Positions 17,601 to 25,994 of a DNA stretch of 64,000 bases are shown here, one piece after another. Positions within the stretch are counted from its first letter, which is position 1, and each line of letters starts with the position of its first letter. Below the pieces are notes generated by a model, which saw only the letters and a program-made list of their open reading frames with translations, was not told the DNA's origin and ran no database searches. The stretch is taken from NCBI GenBank assembly GCA_964489015.1, contig CAZAXD010000003.1, positions 1-64,000 of the forward strand, given 5' to 3'. The stretch comes from JAPYWM01 sp964489015. Lineage in GTDB: Bacteria > Bacteroidota > Bacteroidia > SpSt-205. The position numbers and the translations under genes were made by a program.

Positions 17601-18275
17601 CGCTTTGCCTATACGCTTCAGTATGCACAGGGCACAGGTTCTAATGCCTCATCAAGCAGGGCGCTAATTGGTAGCATAGAGGGTTTTAATGTTTTCCGCT
17701 CACTCTTGCCCCTATCTTTCGATCAGCGTCACACCTTTACAGGAACTGCAGACATTCGCTTCTTAGAGTCCGGCGTCAAGGGGCCGGCCATCACCATCGG
17801 CGAAAAAACGATTTATCCCTTCCTGGGAGCTGGGATCAATATTACGTATAACTTAGGCTCTGGTCGCCCTTATACCCGTTATCTATTGCCGAACCCAGCT
17901 GATGTTCAGTTTGGTGTCAACCCTGTGAATATCATTAGCGGTTCTCCCTTGAGTGCTCGGCTGCCTTGGTATAATCGTTTTGATATTCGCATTGATCGAG
18001 ACTTTATCATCCGCCGGGGTGAGGATCGGCGGTCTATTCTCAATGTATATGTTATTTTCCTCAATGCCTTCAATCAGCGTAATGTGCTTGGTGTGTATCC
18101 ATTCACCGGTTTGCCAGATGATAGTGGGTATATCCAGTCTCCCGTGGGGCAGCAGCTAGCGCAGAACCAATACTCGAAGGAGACATTCGAATACATGTAT
18201 CGTCTCAAGGAGCAAAACCCAGGGCTCCTGGGTGCGCCTCTCCGCGTGCGTTTGGGGCTCTTGTTTTCCTTCTAG
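14634..18275 (+). CDS. TonB-dependent receptor-like outer-membrane protein
   Basis: About 1,213 residues. The signal peptide MRRLLLIAFGACGFLLWAQ is followed by a carboxypeptidase-regulatory-like domain (LRGVVRDKVTREPLSFATVV... GEYSIAPVSPGTYDV). A TonB plug follows (GISVRGARSDATQYFVDGVR, then IPAEFG) and a long beta-barrel. The end, VRLGLLFSF, is the aromatic terminus typical of outer-membrane barrels. Twenty-seven unresolved bases (15272-15298) interrupt the plug but keep the frame. It sits 17 bp upstream of a giant secreted protein and a PorV-like gene, so the three may form one export or surface unit. The ligand is unknown. Confidence 0.88.
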   Translation: MRRLLLIAFGACGFLLWAQQDAGKLRGVVRDKVTREPLSFATVVILQNGIVKGGTNTNENGEYSIAPVSPGTYDVRVSYAGKTMTITRVVVTANRTIVLDVNMESSIETETQVIVDYKVPLFEKDETVTGKTLSIDQIQKMGTRNINAFLSTTAGVYQADDKPGAGISVRGARSDATQYFVDGVRLLGGFAMPQRAISQLSVYTGGIPAEFGXXXXXXXXXXTGAPSAKTTFGGEIQSSQLTDPYKFNLFAFNVSGPIWNRTAEDGTKTTILGYNIATEYQSERDADPPYGGVYRVKPDVLADLQETPLQPFGGQAFFVNRANFIRPDQIEKFPYKQGNKLRQFRLNTRVDLRLAENAFIKMGFSGELSRRQGWGLSRSLLAWDRVAEGRSETWRGFVRFQQTFAGDTGSLIRNFFYTLQLDYTRVNSKSIDPEFGLDWFRYGHIARFENRYAELLVPTLVNGNFPAYETQGYVENEYIFDPSISSHPILANYNRYIYNYLAQNPRVLFNPHTLQVEPSGRVRNFIDLLQLGGHVNGLLGAQSLIYNLYLGQGYIATGGPSFANTDMIRLTGQASAELGRHNIKVGFEFDQRYARFYQVILTGSNGLWNLMRLYANRHLSELDRDNPIYNGDTIRYLPLYQASQQSYFDKQMRLKLGLPVDGLDFISPDAMDPSFFSLDMFDINDLYAGGNPAVFYQGYSPWGKRQRRVAPERFFEDRQNRPQNAFAPTYVAFYLQDKFEFDKMFFNLGVRVDRYDANLPVLKDPYIVRPFYRASETAQLLGITLPQGVGGDWVAYVDNALSPSRIIGYRSGNTWYDANGSPTSALAIIRSSGGRPRPHIKADSLTYEAFEDYRPQINIMPRISFSFPISDEATFFAHYDVLTQRPRAGQVAQFTDYLFIVQNATIDIPNPRLQPEKTIDFEVGFKQLLTQSIALSISGYYREMRNMVQAFQFFGAYPVTYTSLENLDFSTVKGLNVDLDIRRIGVLELRFAYTLQYAQGTGSNASSSRALIGSIEGFNVFRSLLPLSFDQRHTFTGTADIRFLESGVKGPAITIGEKTIYPFLGAGINITYNLGSGRPYTRYLLPNPADVQFGVNPVNIISGSPLSARLPWYNRFDIRIDRDFIIRRGEDRRSILNVYVIFLNAFNQRNVLGVYPFTGLPDDSGYIQSPVGQQLAQNQYSKETFEYMYRLKEQNPGLLGAPLRVRLGLLFSF
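15272..15298. other. Run of 27 undetermined bases inside the receptor plug
   Basis: Ns directly after the codons for AEFG. In homologues this position normally holds a Gly/Thr-rich plug strand, so the masked residues are probably ordinary. The frame is preserved across it. Confidence 0.95.
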
Positions 18276-18280
18276 AACCT

Positions 18281-18288
18281 TATATTTG
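18281..18288 (+). promoter_or_regulatory. -7 box of the 1,362-residue secreted protein
   Basis: TATATTTG is an exact match, 4 nt before ATG 18293, within the short gap after the receptor stop. Confidence 0.55.
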
Positions 18289-18292
18289 CAAT

Positions 18293-21200
18293 ATGCGAGC
18301 GATGCGTAGGCTAACTATAGTTTGGCTAGTGATAGTCCTGTCGCCCCTTGCTTTGGCGCGGGAAATCATGGGTAACGTTTCTCGGCGTACCATGCCCCGT
18401 ACAGCTGCTAGCTGCTCGGCGCCGAGTTCCTCGATTCAGCTGGATATCAATAACGTTCGCTGTCTTATCCATAACGGTGGTGATATGTGGTGGGACATTG
18501 TCAGTAACCCCCGTTATGAGATTCCTAAGGTGCCGCCTGGCGTACCGGCGATTCATTCTATGTTTGCGGGGGCTATCTGGGTTGGCGGCTATGATGCGGG
18601 TGGGCGCTTACGCTTGGCTGCTCAGACTTACCGCCAAAGTGGCATTGATTTCTTTGCGGGTCCTCTAACGCTCCAAGGCACCACGGACGCCTCTGCGTGC
18701 CAAAGGTGGGATAGGCATTTCCTCATAACTCGGCAGGAAATCAATGACTTTCTTAGCGCATTTCAGGCTAATCCAAACAACCTCAATCTAGGAAACTATC
18801 CTAATATCACTAGCTGGCCTGCTATCAATTCTGATCCTGGCTTTGAGCGCTTCCTAGCTCCATTTGTAGATGTCAATAACGATGGGGATTATACCCCTAG
18901 CGCGGGTGATTATCCAGATGTACTGGGGGATATGGCCATTTGGTGGGTCTATAATGACAATGGTAATATTCACACCGAAACCGGGGCAGCGCCTATTGGA
19001 TTGGAGATTCAGGCCTTAGCATTCGCTTTTGCTACTACAGACGCGATTAATAATATGACCTTTTACAAGTATCGCGTCATCAACCGAGGTACGCTCGCTT
19101 TGACTAACACTTATATGGCTATTTGGGTGGATGCTGACTTAGGATTCTATGCAGATGATTACGTCGGCTGCGATACGTCTAGAGGCTTGGGATTCTGTTA
19201 CAATGGTGACAATTATGATGATCCCCCCTCTGGTTATGGCACCAATCCTCCTGCCATCGGCACGGACTTTTTCCAAGGACCGATTGCCGATAATGGTCAG
19301 CGTCTCAAGATGACCAATTTCATGTACTATGAGAATGATTTTAGCGTGCGTGGCAACCCGACGAATGCCATTCACTTTTATAACTATATGCGCTCTATTT
19401 GGAAAGATGGGACTCCCTTAGCTTACATACCCCCCAATGGTGGCAATGGTTATGGAACAGGTACTATAGTTAGCTACATCTATACAGGTATGCCGTCGGG
19501 GCAGCCGGCCGTAGACGCCTGTCCTTATAATGTGCCCCAAGCTGGCTGGGATGAGGCTTCAGTCGGCAATCCTCCGTTTGACCGCCGTTATCTCCAAGCG
19601 GCTGGTCCCTTCACGCTCTTACCTGGAGCTGTTAATGATATCATCATCGGTGTACCTTGGGCTCGTGATGCTAACGGAGCTTATGGCCCTGGCGGCGATG
19701 GCAGGCTCGGTTCTGTTTGTCTACTCTATCAGGCTGATGACATTGCTCAGACTCTCTTTGACAATAACTTTCAACTTGTAGAGGGGCCGGATGCGCCAGA
19801 CCTCGAAATTGTAGAACTAGATCGCGAGCTTATCCTGAAGTGGGGTTATAAAAGCCCGCTGTCTAATAACTTTAATGAAAACTATCGCCAGCGTGACCCG
19901 GTCTTGTCCGCTCTGGGACGGCCAGATCCCTTCTACCGCTTTGAAGGGTATCTCGTCTATCAACTTCGAGATGCGACTGTCAGTATCACCGATCTGGAGG
20001 ATCCTAATAAAGCTGCCCTTATTGCGCAGTGCGATCTCAAAAACGGTATCTCTACCATCGTCAATCGTACAGAGCAATCTGTGCCTGGCTACCCTACGCC
20101 TTTGATTGTGGACAAAGTGATGGTCAACGGTCGGGATGAAGGACTCTTTTACAGTCTCAGAGTAACCGAAGATAAGTTTACGGAAACCACAGACCCTAGA
20201 TTGGTGAACTATCGTCGGTACTACTTCATGATCGTGGCATATGCCTATAATGGGGACTCGGCCAACTACCGACGATTTATTCTGGGTCGAAATAACATTC
20301 GCTCGTACGAGGCTGTTCCGCATAAGGTGGAGTTTGAAAAGATGGGGATGGTTCTGAATGCCCAGTATGGCGACGCCCCTAAAATTCAACGGATCTCAGG
20401 TCGGGGTAATGGTGGAAACCCTCTTATGCTTACGCCCGAATCGGAGATGGAGTTACTTTCCAATCCGACACCCCCTAACGGCGTCACCTATGCGCCGGGA
20501 CAAGGTCCCTTCGCTATCAAGGTCGTCGACCCTAAGCTGTTCAAGCCTTATGACTATCGCCTCGTAGTCAATACGGACACGACGCAGCGGGATACCATCG
20601 TTTCGGCTAATGGTGATACTACCATACTTGTCAAAGAATGGGAGCTCTATGCGCGGCCTGCTGGCTCTGGTGCCTCCTATCAACTCATCTATACTTCGTG
20701 GGCATCGATCGGGAAGGGTGAGTGGGATTATGCAGCCAATACCTGGAATTTCCTGAGGGATCGCTATCAACAAGGGATTGAGCGGGTCATACCTGGCCAC
20801 GGTATCTCGGTAGCACTCCGTAATGCTCCAGACCCTGGTGCTCGTTTCCTACGTCAATCAGATTATCCCTGGTTGTGTCCACCGCCGCCCGCTGGCAAGA
20901 CTACGTTTTTCATGGATAAGGCGGAAAATAATGGTCTCATTAAGGCCGAAATTGCTTATCAAGACCCATCTAAGGAATGGATTGGTGGATTTGATCCTGA
21001 GACTTACAAGTGGTTGGAGAGTTTTAGAAATTCTCCACCCCCTGCCTATCCCTCAGCGTGCTTTATCACAGGCGATCCAAACGACCCCCCGGCTCCTGGC
21101 AATAACCCCTGGACCTTATGGTATGATTTTGATAAACCTGTTTTCAAAAAAGCCTTGCTTGGTGCCTGGGCGCCTTATGGCCTCCTCACTCCTTATGATG

Positions 21201-22381
21201 GAAGCGCGCCAGAGTTTCCGGGGATGGGTTTTGTCTTTTGTCCGCTTACCTCAGGTGGTACCTGCTCTCCCTTAAATGCCCTCCTTGCTGGCTATCCAAC
21301 TGAATTTGTCACATTAGCAGAGCTTCCCTCGGTCGAGATAGTCATTACTCCTGATCCTACCAAATGGTCTAGATGCTTAGTTGTAGAGGCCTCTCCCACC
21401 CCTAGTTTGAGTCAGCTGGTCGGTAGTAGTTTTCCCCGTACAGCTAAGTTTCGACTAAGTCGGGACATTCTATCAGGCGATACCCTCGCTTACCGGAATG
21501 AAGCTCTCTCCGTCTCCTCACAGGGTTTTAGTTATTTTCCTGGTTATGCTATCAACCTTGAAACAGGTCAAAGAGTGAACATCTTCTTCGCTGAAGCCTC
21601 CTGGTTCAGGGGCGAAAATGGGGATGACATGCTTTTCAATCCTACCTCCCGGGTTGCAGGGGATGCCTTGGGGGGGCGGCACTGGGTTTTCGTGACTACA
21701 CAGCCTTATGATGGTTGTCAGTCATTTGCTCGCTACCTCTGTGTCGCGGATAGTACTCCCAAAGGCTCCGGTGCGGTTCAACAGCGTGGTATCGTTTTCG
21801 GGGATCCAGCCGGTTCGGGCACTGTTCGCCTGGACTCTGTCTACAAATATGTGGCGTGGGCGGGTCTGCTACGGGTAGCCGGGCCACAGTATGAGTTTAG
21901 GCACTATAAAGACATCCCAACGGAGGCCCGTATCCGCCTTCTTGTCAATAAGTCTTATCGCAATGATCCCAATGGCAATCCGCCTGTCTTTTCTTTCACT
22001 ACGAGTGATATTTCTGCGCGAATAGGTGACGTGGCCACGGCTAAAAACGCTTTGGACCTCATTCGGGTCGTGCCTAATCCATATTATGGGCGCTCCGGAG
22101 TGGGTAGAGGTGTTTATGAGATTAGCCAAGTCGACACCCGTGTGAAAATCACTAATCTACCTCAGAAGTGTACCATTCGCATATTTACCCTCAATGGTGT
22201 CCTCGTACGCACCTTCCGAAAAGACTCGGACGCGCCGGCTCAGGAATGGGACCTCAAAAATGAACACGGTGTCCCTATTGCGAGTGGCCCTTACATCATC
22301 CATATCGATGCCCCAGGCCTTGGTCAGAAAGTCGTTAAGTTCTTTGCTATCATGCCGCAAGTAGATCTGAATAATTACTAA
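18293..22381 (+). CDS. Giant secreted protein with C-terminal sorting-type module
   Basis: A 1,362-residue protein. After a signal peptide (LTIVWLVIVLSPLALA) it is a long acidic and aromatic, beta-rich exoprotein with a Ca-binding-like DVNNDGDYTPSAGDYPD segment (about residue 195). Near the end comes IRVVPNPYYG, then an Ig-like strand pattern (IRIFTLNGVLVRTFR, GVPIASGPYIIHID). This resembles the FlgD/T9SS C-terminal sorting modules of Bacteroidota surface proteins. It is flanked by a TonB-type receptor and a PorV-type protein, which fits T9SS export and surface attachment. Its enzymatic or structural role is not recognisable. Confidence 0.75.
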   Translation: MRAMRRLTIVWLVIVLSPLALAREIMGNVSRRTMPRTAASCSAPSSSIQLDINNVRCLIHNGGDMWWDIVSNPRYEIPKVPPGVPAIHSMFAGAIWVGGYDAGGRLRLAAQTYRQSGIDFFAGPLTLQGTTDASACQRWDRHFLITRQEINDFLSAFQANPNNLNLGNYPNITSWPAINSDPGFERFLAPFVDVNNDGDYTPSAGDYPDVLGDMAIWWVYNDNGNIHTETGAAPIGLEIQALAFAFATTDAINNMTFYKYRVINRGTLALTNTYMAIWVDADLGFYADDYVGCDTSRGLGFCYNGDNYDDPPSGYGTNPPAIGTDFFQGPIADNGQRLKMTNFMYYENDFSVRGNPTNAIHFYNYMRSIWKDGTPLAYIPPNGGNGYGTGTIVSYIYTGMPSGQPAVDACPYNVPQAGWDEASVGNPPFDRRYLQAAGPFTLLPGAVNDIIIGVPWARDANGAYGPGGDGRLGSVCLLYQADDIAQTLFDNNFQLVEGPDAPDLEIVELDRELILKWGYKSPLSNNFNENYRQRDPVLSALGRPDPFYRFEGYLVYQLRDATVSITDLEDPNKAALIAQCDLKNGISTIVNRTEQSVPGYPTPLIVDKVMVNGRDEGLFYSLRVTEDKFTETTDPRLVNYRRYYFMIVAYAYNGDSANYRRFILGRNNIRSYEAVPHKVEFEKMGMVLNAQYGDAPKIQRISGRGNGGNPLMLTPESEMELLSNPTPPNGVTYAPGQGPFAIKVVDPKLFKPYDYRLVVNTDTTQRDTIVSANGDTTILVKEWELYARPAGSGASYQLIYTSWASIGKGEWDYAANTWNFLRDRYQQGIERVIPGHGISVALRNAPDPGARFLRQSDYPWLCPPPPAGKTTFFMDKAENNGLIKAEIAYQDPSKEWIGGFDPETYKWLESFRNSPPPAYPSACFITGDPNDPPAPGNNPWTLWYDFDKPVFKKALLGAWAPYGLLTPYDGSAPEFPGMGFVFCPLTSGGTCSPLNALLAGYPTEFVTLAELPSVEIVITPDPTKWSRCLVVEASPTPSLSQLVGSSFPRTAKFRLSRDILSGDTLAYRNEALSVSSQGFSYFPGYAINLETGQRVNIFFAEASWFRGENGDDMLFNPTSRVAGDALGGRHWVFVTTQPYDGCQSFARYLCVADSTPKGSGAVQQRGIVFGDPAGSGTVRLDSVYKYVAWAGLLRVAGPQYEFRHYKDIPTEARIRLLVNKSYRNDPNGNPPVFSFTTSDISARIGDVATAKNALDLIRVVPNPYYGRSGVGRGVYEISQVDTRVKITNLPQKCTIRIFTLNGVLVRTFRKDSDAPAQEWDLKNEHGVPIASGPYIIHIDAPGLGQKVVKFFAIMPQVDLNNY

Positions 22382-22385
22382 GCGT

Positions 22386-23489
22386 ATGATTGATATCCGA
22401 AGACTTGTCGTACTAAGCTTCGTTGGAGCGGTGGCGCTTGCCGGCAACCCCGAGCGAGCGGGCCAGGCTGGCGCCACCCAGCTCCTAATAAACCCTTACG
22501 CTCGTAGCTCCGGTCTAGGTGGGCTAAACATTGCGAACTGTCAGGGTATTGAAAGTGTCATCATCAACCCGGCGGGTATAGCCATCACGCGTCGAACGGA
22601 GTTTATCTTCTCCCACACGCGCTGGCTCGTGGGGAGTGATATTGCCATTAATGCCTTTGCCTTTGCACAGGGCTTTCGAAATAGTGGGACGTTGGGCTTG
22701 GCGGTAATGGCCTTTGATTTGGGACAGTTTGAGCGCACAACGATTGATAACCCAGACGGTGGCCTAGGGTACTTCTCGCCTACGCTTCTCAATATCTCCC
22801 TGTCGTACGCTAAGGTTTTTGCCGAAGATCGTATTTACGTGGGGGCGACGCTTAAGCTCATACATGAATCAATCCCAGATGCAGCAGCCAGCGGCGTCGC
22901 GCTAGATGCTGGGGTGCAATATCGGGATCAGAAAGGGAACTTTAGTCTAGGGGTGGCGTTACGGAATGTCGGGCCTCAGATGCGCTATCGGGGCGAAGGT
23001 CTCAGCGTGCGCGCCAATCTCAGCGGTGCCGGTGGTCGTTATACCAATGCCGTTCACATTCCTACAGCCGGTTTTGAGATACCCTCCGTGCTCCTTCTTG
23101 GAGCTTCTTATCGAATCGGCATCGGAGCCCCTCAAGAAAAGGCTAGGGAGACTGCTGCAAGCGCTAAGCCCTCGGATGATTATCTTTTCTCTATTGTACC
23201 GATGATTGGTTTCTATGCTCATTCCTTCCAGAATAACCAGCTCGGAGCGGGCGTTGAGCTGCGTTATAAGCAATACTTTATGATCCGTGGCGCTTACCTT
23301 TGGGAGCCTGACATCACTAATAAAGATAATACGCAGAATGCTTTCAACGGGATTAATCTCGGCGCCACGGTAGAGCTTCCTTTCAAGACAGGGGAAAATC
23401 GTTACTCGACGTTTGGGATTGATTATAGCTATCGGCCTACTTACTTCTTCAACGGAACACACAGTATTGGGGCGCGTCTTTATATATGA
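22386..23489 (+). CDS. PorV/PorQ-family outer-membrane beta-barrel protein
   Basis: A 367-residue protein with a short signal peptide ending ALAGNPERAGQAG and the PorV-type N-terminal pattern: LLINPYARSSGLGGLNIAN, then ESVIINPAGIAIT. It is followed by alternating barrel strands ending GARLYI. PorV is the outer-membrane shuttle of T9SS that carries cargo to the sortase; paralogues (PorQ, PorP) have related jobs. It lies 4 bp after the giant secreted protein, and its stop overlaps the greA start (ATGA). Which paralogue it is cannot be settled here. Confidence 0.82.
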   Translation: MIDIRRLVVLSFVGAVALAGNPERAGQAGATQLLINPYARSSGLGGLNIANCQGIESVIINPAGIAITRRTEFIFSHTRWLVGSDIAINAFAFAQGFRNSGTLGLAVMAFDLGQFERTTIDNPDGGLGYFSPTLLNISLSYAKVFAEDRIYVGATLKLIHESIPDAAASGVALDAGVQYRDQKGNFSLGVALRNVGPQMRYRGEGLSVRANLSGAGGRYTNAVHIPTAGFEIPSVLLLGASYRIGIGAPQEKARETAASAKPSDDYLFSIVPMIGFYAHSFQNNQLGAGVELRYKQYFMIRGAYLWEPDITNKDNTQNAFNGINLGATVELPFKTGENRYSTFGIDYSYRPTYFFNGTHSIGARLYI

Positions 23490-23956
23490 GCCGAGTATTG
23501 ACGCGGGAAGCGTATGACCGGCTTCGTCAGGAGCTTCATGAGCTCAAGACGAAGGAGCGTGCCGCTGTAGCGGCTGCCATCGCCGAGGCTCGTGAGAAAG
23601 GTGATCTGCGCGAAAATGCAGAATATGCAGCAGCCCGAGAGCGTCAGCGCCTACTAGAAGCCCGCATTGCTGAACTAGAAACGCTCCTAGCTCAGAGTCA
23701 GATTTTAGATCTATCCGAAGTAGATACCTCACGGGTTGGTATGCTAGCTCACGTTCGTGTAAGGAACCGTCAGACGGGTCAGGAGGTGCGATACCAAATT
23801 GTACCTGCCGTGGAAGCTAGCGTCCGCGAAGGCAAAATCTCCATTGAATCCCCGATCGGTAAGGCTCTCGTTGGTCAAACTATCGGGGCAGTCGTTGAAG
23901 TTCAGGTTCCCGCTGGTAAGCTGCAATTAGAGATCATCGAAATAACTTACCCATGA
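23486..23956 (+). CDS. greA: Transcription elongation factor GreA
   Basis: A 156-residue protein. An N-terminal coiled-coil finger (about 1-75) has the hallmark AREKGDLRENAEYAAARE, which inserts into the RNA polymerase secondary channel to stimulate cleavage of backtracked RNA. A C-terminal FKBP-like domain (about 80-155) carries the SPIGKALVGQTIG signature. Length and order are typical. It overlaps the PorV-like gene by 4 bp and the HIT gene by 4 bp, so it is co-transcribed with envelope genes. Confidence 0.96.
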   Translation: MSRVLTREAYDRLRQELHELKTKERAAVAAAIAEAREKGDLRENAEYAAARERQRLLEARIAELETLLAQSQILDLSEVDTSRVGMLAHVRVRNRQTGQEVRYQIVPAVEASVREGKISIESPIGKALVGQTIGAVVEVQVPAGKLQLEIIEITYP

Positions 23957-24351
23957 GTACCGTGTTTGAACGCATCGTTCGGAATGAAATCCCGGCCTAC
24001 AAAATAGCGGAGACGGATGACTTCTTGGCCTTTTTGGACATAAATCCTTTGACGAAGGGGCATACGCTTGCTATTCCTAAGAAGCCCGTTGATTACATTT
24101 TAGACCTAGAAGAAGAGCTCTATGTCGGGCTATGGCTCTTTGCCAAGGAAGTAGGGCGAGCCATTCAGAGAGCGATTCCTTGTGAGCGTGTAGCCTTTGC
24201 GGTGGTGGGATTAGAGGTGCCTCATGCCCATATTCACATCGTTCCCATTCGGACGATGGCGGATCTAAACTTTCAAAATCCCCGTCTTCAATTCACGCCC
24301 CAAGAGTTTCAGGAGATAGCGACAAGCATCATGTCAAACATTCAAAAGTGA
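23953..24351 (+). CDS. HIT-family nucleotide hydrolase
   Basis: A 132-residue histidine-triad protein. Motifs are FERIVRNEIPAYKI at the N-terminus, FLDINPLTKGHTLAIPK, and the triad HAHIHIVPI. These small enzymes hydrolyse AMP-linked or other nucleoside phosphoramidates. It overlaps greA (ATGA) and ends the long plus-strand operon. It is followed by hairpins that may terminate transcription. Confidence 0.94.
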   Translation: MSTVFERIVRNEIPAYKIAETDDFLAFLDINPLTKGHTLAIPKKPVDYILDLEEELYVGLWLFAKEVGRAIQRAIPCERVAFAVVGLEVPHAHIHIVPIRTMADLNFQNPRLQFTPQEFQEIATSIMSNIQK

Positions 24352-24790
24352 AATGGTGCTAGAGTCAGGGTAGGTTAAACCCCTGAACGCCACAGTTTAG
24401 CGGAAGCGCCCCATTTTTCTATTTATACGCGAAACGCGGGTATTACCTTGTGGGCACTTTGATGGTGGTAGTCGCTCAGGCTTAGACCCTCCAAATCGGA
24501 GCTTTAGGGGAGGCTAAGCCTTTGTGCTCTTTTGGCTGTTATAGAAGGTACTGCCCTCGTGATCGGCACAGGTGCGGCCCTTTTCATATTGCTGGCGCCT
24601 TTGGGCGCCCACTGATTGGACTTTTCCGAGTTCGCCGTTCCGAACATGCCAAGCGATACCCCCTCTGCTCCTGTGATACTCGGTCGTGATGAAGTCTGGT
24701 AGCGGCAGTGCCAGTGGGATAAATGTCGCCGAATTCCCTGCATCCAACTAAGTGCTATTGCAACGGAAGGGGTCATACGAGCAGTAGGCA
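24352..24790. other. Unexplained 439-bp region between HIT and HD genes
   Basis: Lies between convergent genes. It contains the structure after the HIT gene and a 12-bp-stem hairpin at 24479-24520 (GGCTTAG and CCTCC pairing with GGAGG and CTAAGCC across a 2-nt bulge). A GTTCG/CGAAC hairpin lies near 24630-24645. A 95-codon minus-strand frame (24504-24791) starts by TAATG overlap with the HD stop. Its composition is odd (rich in Ser, Ala, Arg and Pro, no hydrophobic core) and no family is recognised. It could be a small coupled gene, a structured RNA or a remnant. Confidence 0.35.
24355..24418 (+). terminator. Probable terminator structure after the HIT gene
   Basis: GGTGCT (24355-24360) can pair with AGCGCC (24405-24410), enclosing an inner hairpin TCAGGG/CCCTGA (24365-24370 with 24381-24386). 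A T tract follows within ten bases. The structure was judged by eye only. Confidence 0.35.
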
Positions 24791-25960
24791 TTATGTTAGC
24801 GGCTCAAGGGTTGCGAGAGTTTTGGCACTGAGGTAACCCCAGTATGGCCGTATTATAGGACCGGCGGTAGACAGCCAGGGGGCCATCTGGGAAAGGTGGC
24901 TCAAAGCACCGTTTTTAAGTTGGATAAGAATCTCCGGTCCATTATCCGGCTCATAAGTTGTACTGTGCGCTGTGCCTTCGGTCCAGAAAAGCTCATGGTA
25001 GGGGCGTAGCTCTTTAGGCAGGGTGTGTTCCCACGCAAGACGACCATTGAGGGGGGGCTCCCCCCATTGAATCTTGTAGAGTCGTCGAGCCAGCAGGGCC
25101 TTGGCTAGGAGCCGCTCCGGTAATGCTCCCGATTGGGCAGACTGTCTGATCCAACTCCATACCAGAGGTTCATCTAGCCAGACCCATTGAAGCCAGTCGC
25201 CTGCGATCTGCGCTAAAAGGACATCCCGCTCTGCGTGTGGCCTCGTCACAAAAGCCATCCACCATCGCCGCAAGAGCGTTTCCGCGGCGATGACCGTCTT
25301 GTGCAGGTAAACCTGCCAATACATGAAGCGCCGAGCCAGTAAAAACTTCTCGACCGAAGCCAACCCTTTCTCCTCGATTGCCAGTTCTTTATTGGGGCCG
25401 CATGTCAGGGTGTAAATAAGCCTTTGTGTACCGATGATACCCTCCTGGACCCCCGTGAAAAAACTGTCTCGCACCAGATAGTCTAATCGATCCACATCAA
25501 GCGGTCCTTGCAAGAGTTGGGACAAAAAGGGCATGGGATGGTTTCCGCTTAGTAGTGCACGCACCTCCGAAAGATCTCCTAGGTCCGCTTCTAGCTTGGC
25601 TATCAAGTATCGGCCGATTGTCTCGTGGTTCTCTTTCAGAATGAGTCCTTCTAGGCTATGGGAAAAAGGGGCATGCCCCACGTCATGCAGTAAGGCCGCT
25701 AAGAGGGCAGATTCATGCGTCTGCGGCGGTAGATCGATTTTTCTCTTTTGGGAGAGGGTTCGCAGGGCTTCGCTCATCAGGTGCATGACCCCGAGCGCAT
25801 GTGCAAATCGGGTGTGGGTTGCATTGGGATAAACCATTTGAGCTAGCCCTAGCTGCGAAATGCGTCGTAGCCGCTGAAAAAGTGGGTGCGAAATCGCTGC
25901 CAGAATGCGCTCCGAACCGAGACGAATGAATCCGTGAATGGGATCATTTATGATCTTCAC
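24791..25960 (-). CDS. HD-domain phosphohydrolase (dNTPase/SAMHD1-like)
   Basis: A 389-residue protein starting at GTG with KIINDPIHGFIRL, the standard opening of this HD family. Metal ligands are visible as RFAHALGVMHL and the HD pair in ALLHDVGHAPFSHSLE. DRLDYLVRDSFFTG matches the downstream family signature. Relatives hydrolyse dNTPs or other phosphoesters; the substrate is not predictable. It is divergent from the acyl-CoA synthetase gene, with only 34 bp between start codons. Confidence 0.9.
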   Translation of the reverse strand: MKIINDPIHGFIRLGSERILAAISHPLFQRLRRISQLGLAQMVYPNATHTRFAHALGVMHLMSEALRTLSQKRKIDLPPQTHESALLAALLHDVGHAPFSHSLEGLILKENHETIGRYLIAKLEADLGDLSEVRALLSGNHPMPFLSQLLQGPLDVDRLDYLVRDSFFTGVQEGIIGTQRLIYTLTCGPNKELAIEEKGLASVEKFLLARRFMYWQVYLHKTVIAAETLLRRWWMAFVTRPHAERDVLLAQIAGDWLQWVWLDEPLVWSWIRQSAQSGALPERLLAKALLARRLYKIQWGEPPLNGRLAWEHTLPKELRPYHELFWTEGTAHSTTYEPDNGPEILIQLKNGALSHLSQMAPWLSTAGPIIRPYWGYLSAKTLATLEPLT

Positions 25961-25982
25961 GGCCTACAAGATACGGCTATGT

Positions 25983-25990
25983 TATCTTTG
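25983..25990 (+). promoter_or_regulatory. -7 box of acyl-CoA synthetase
   Basis: TATCTTTG is an exact match, 4 nt before ATG 25995. It excludes the longer frame starting at 25938. A weaker TATCTTG for the divergent HD gene lies at 25967-25973 (minus). Confidence 0.6.
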
Positions 25991-25994
25991 CCGT

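Noticed and set aside
24592..24714. Possible 5S rRNA (TTCCGAAC and TGTGATACT-like strings; CTGGC/GCCAG ends)
   Set aside because: The region around TTCCGAAC forms a simple GTTCG/CGAAC hairpin rather than 5S helix III, helix II pairing fails, and no 16S/23S or tRNA is nearby.
24504..24791. Minus-strand 95-codon frame as a definite gene
   Set aside because: TAATG coupling is suggestive, but composition is atypical, no family is recognised and strong hairpins overlap it; kept only as an uncertain part of the region.
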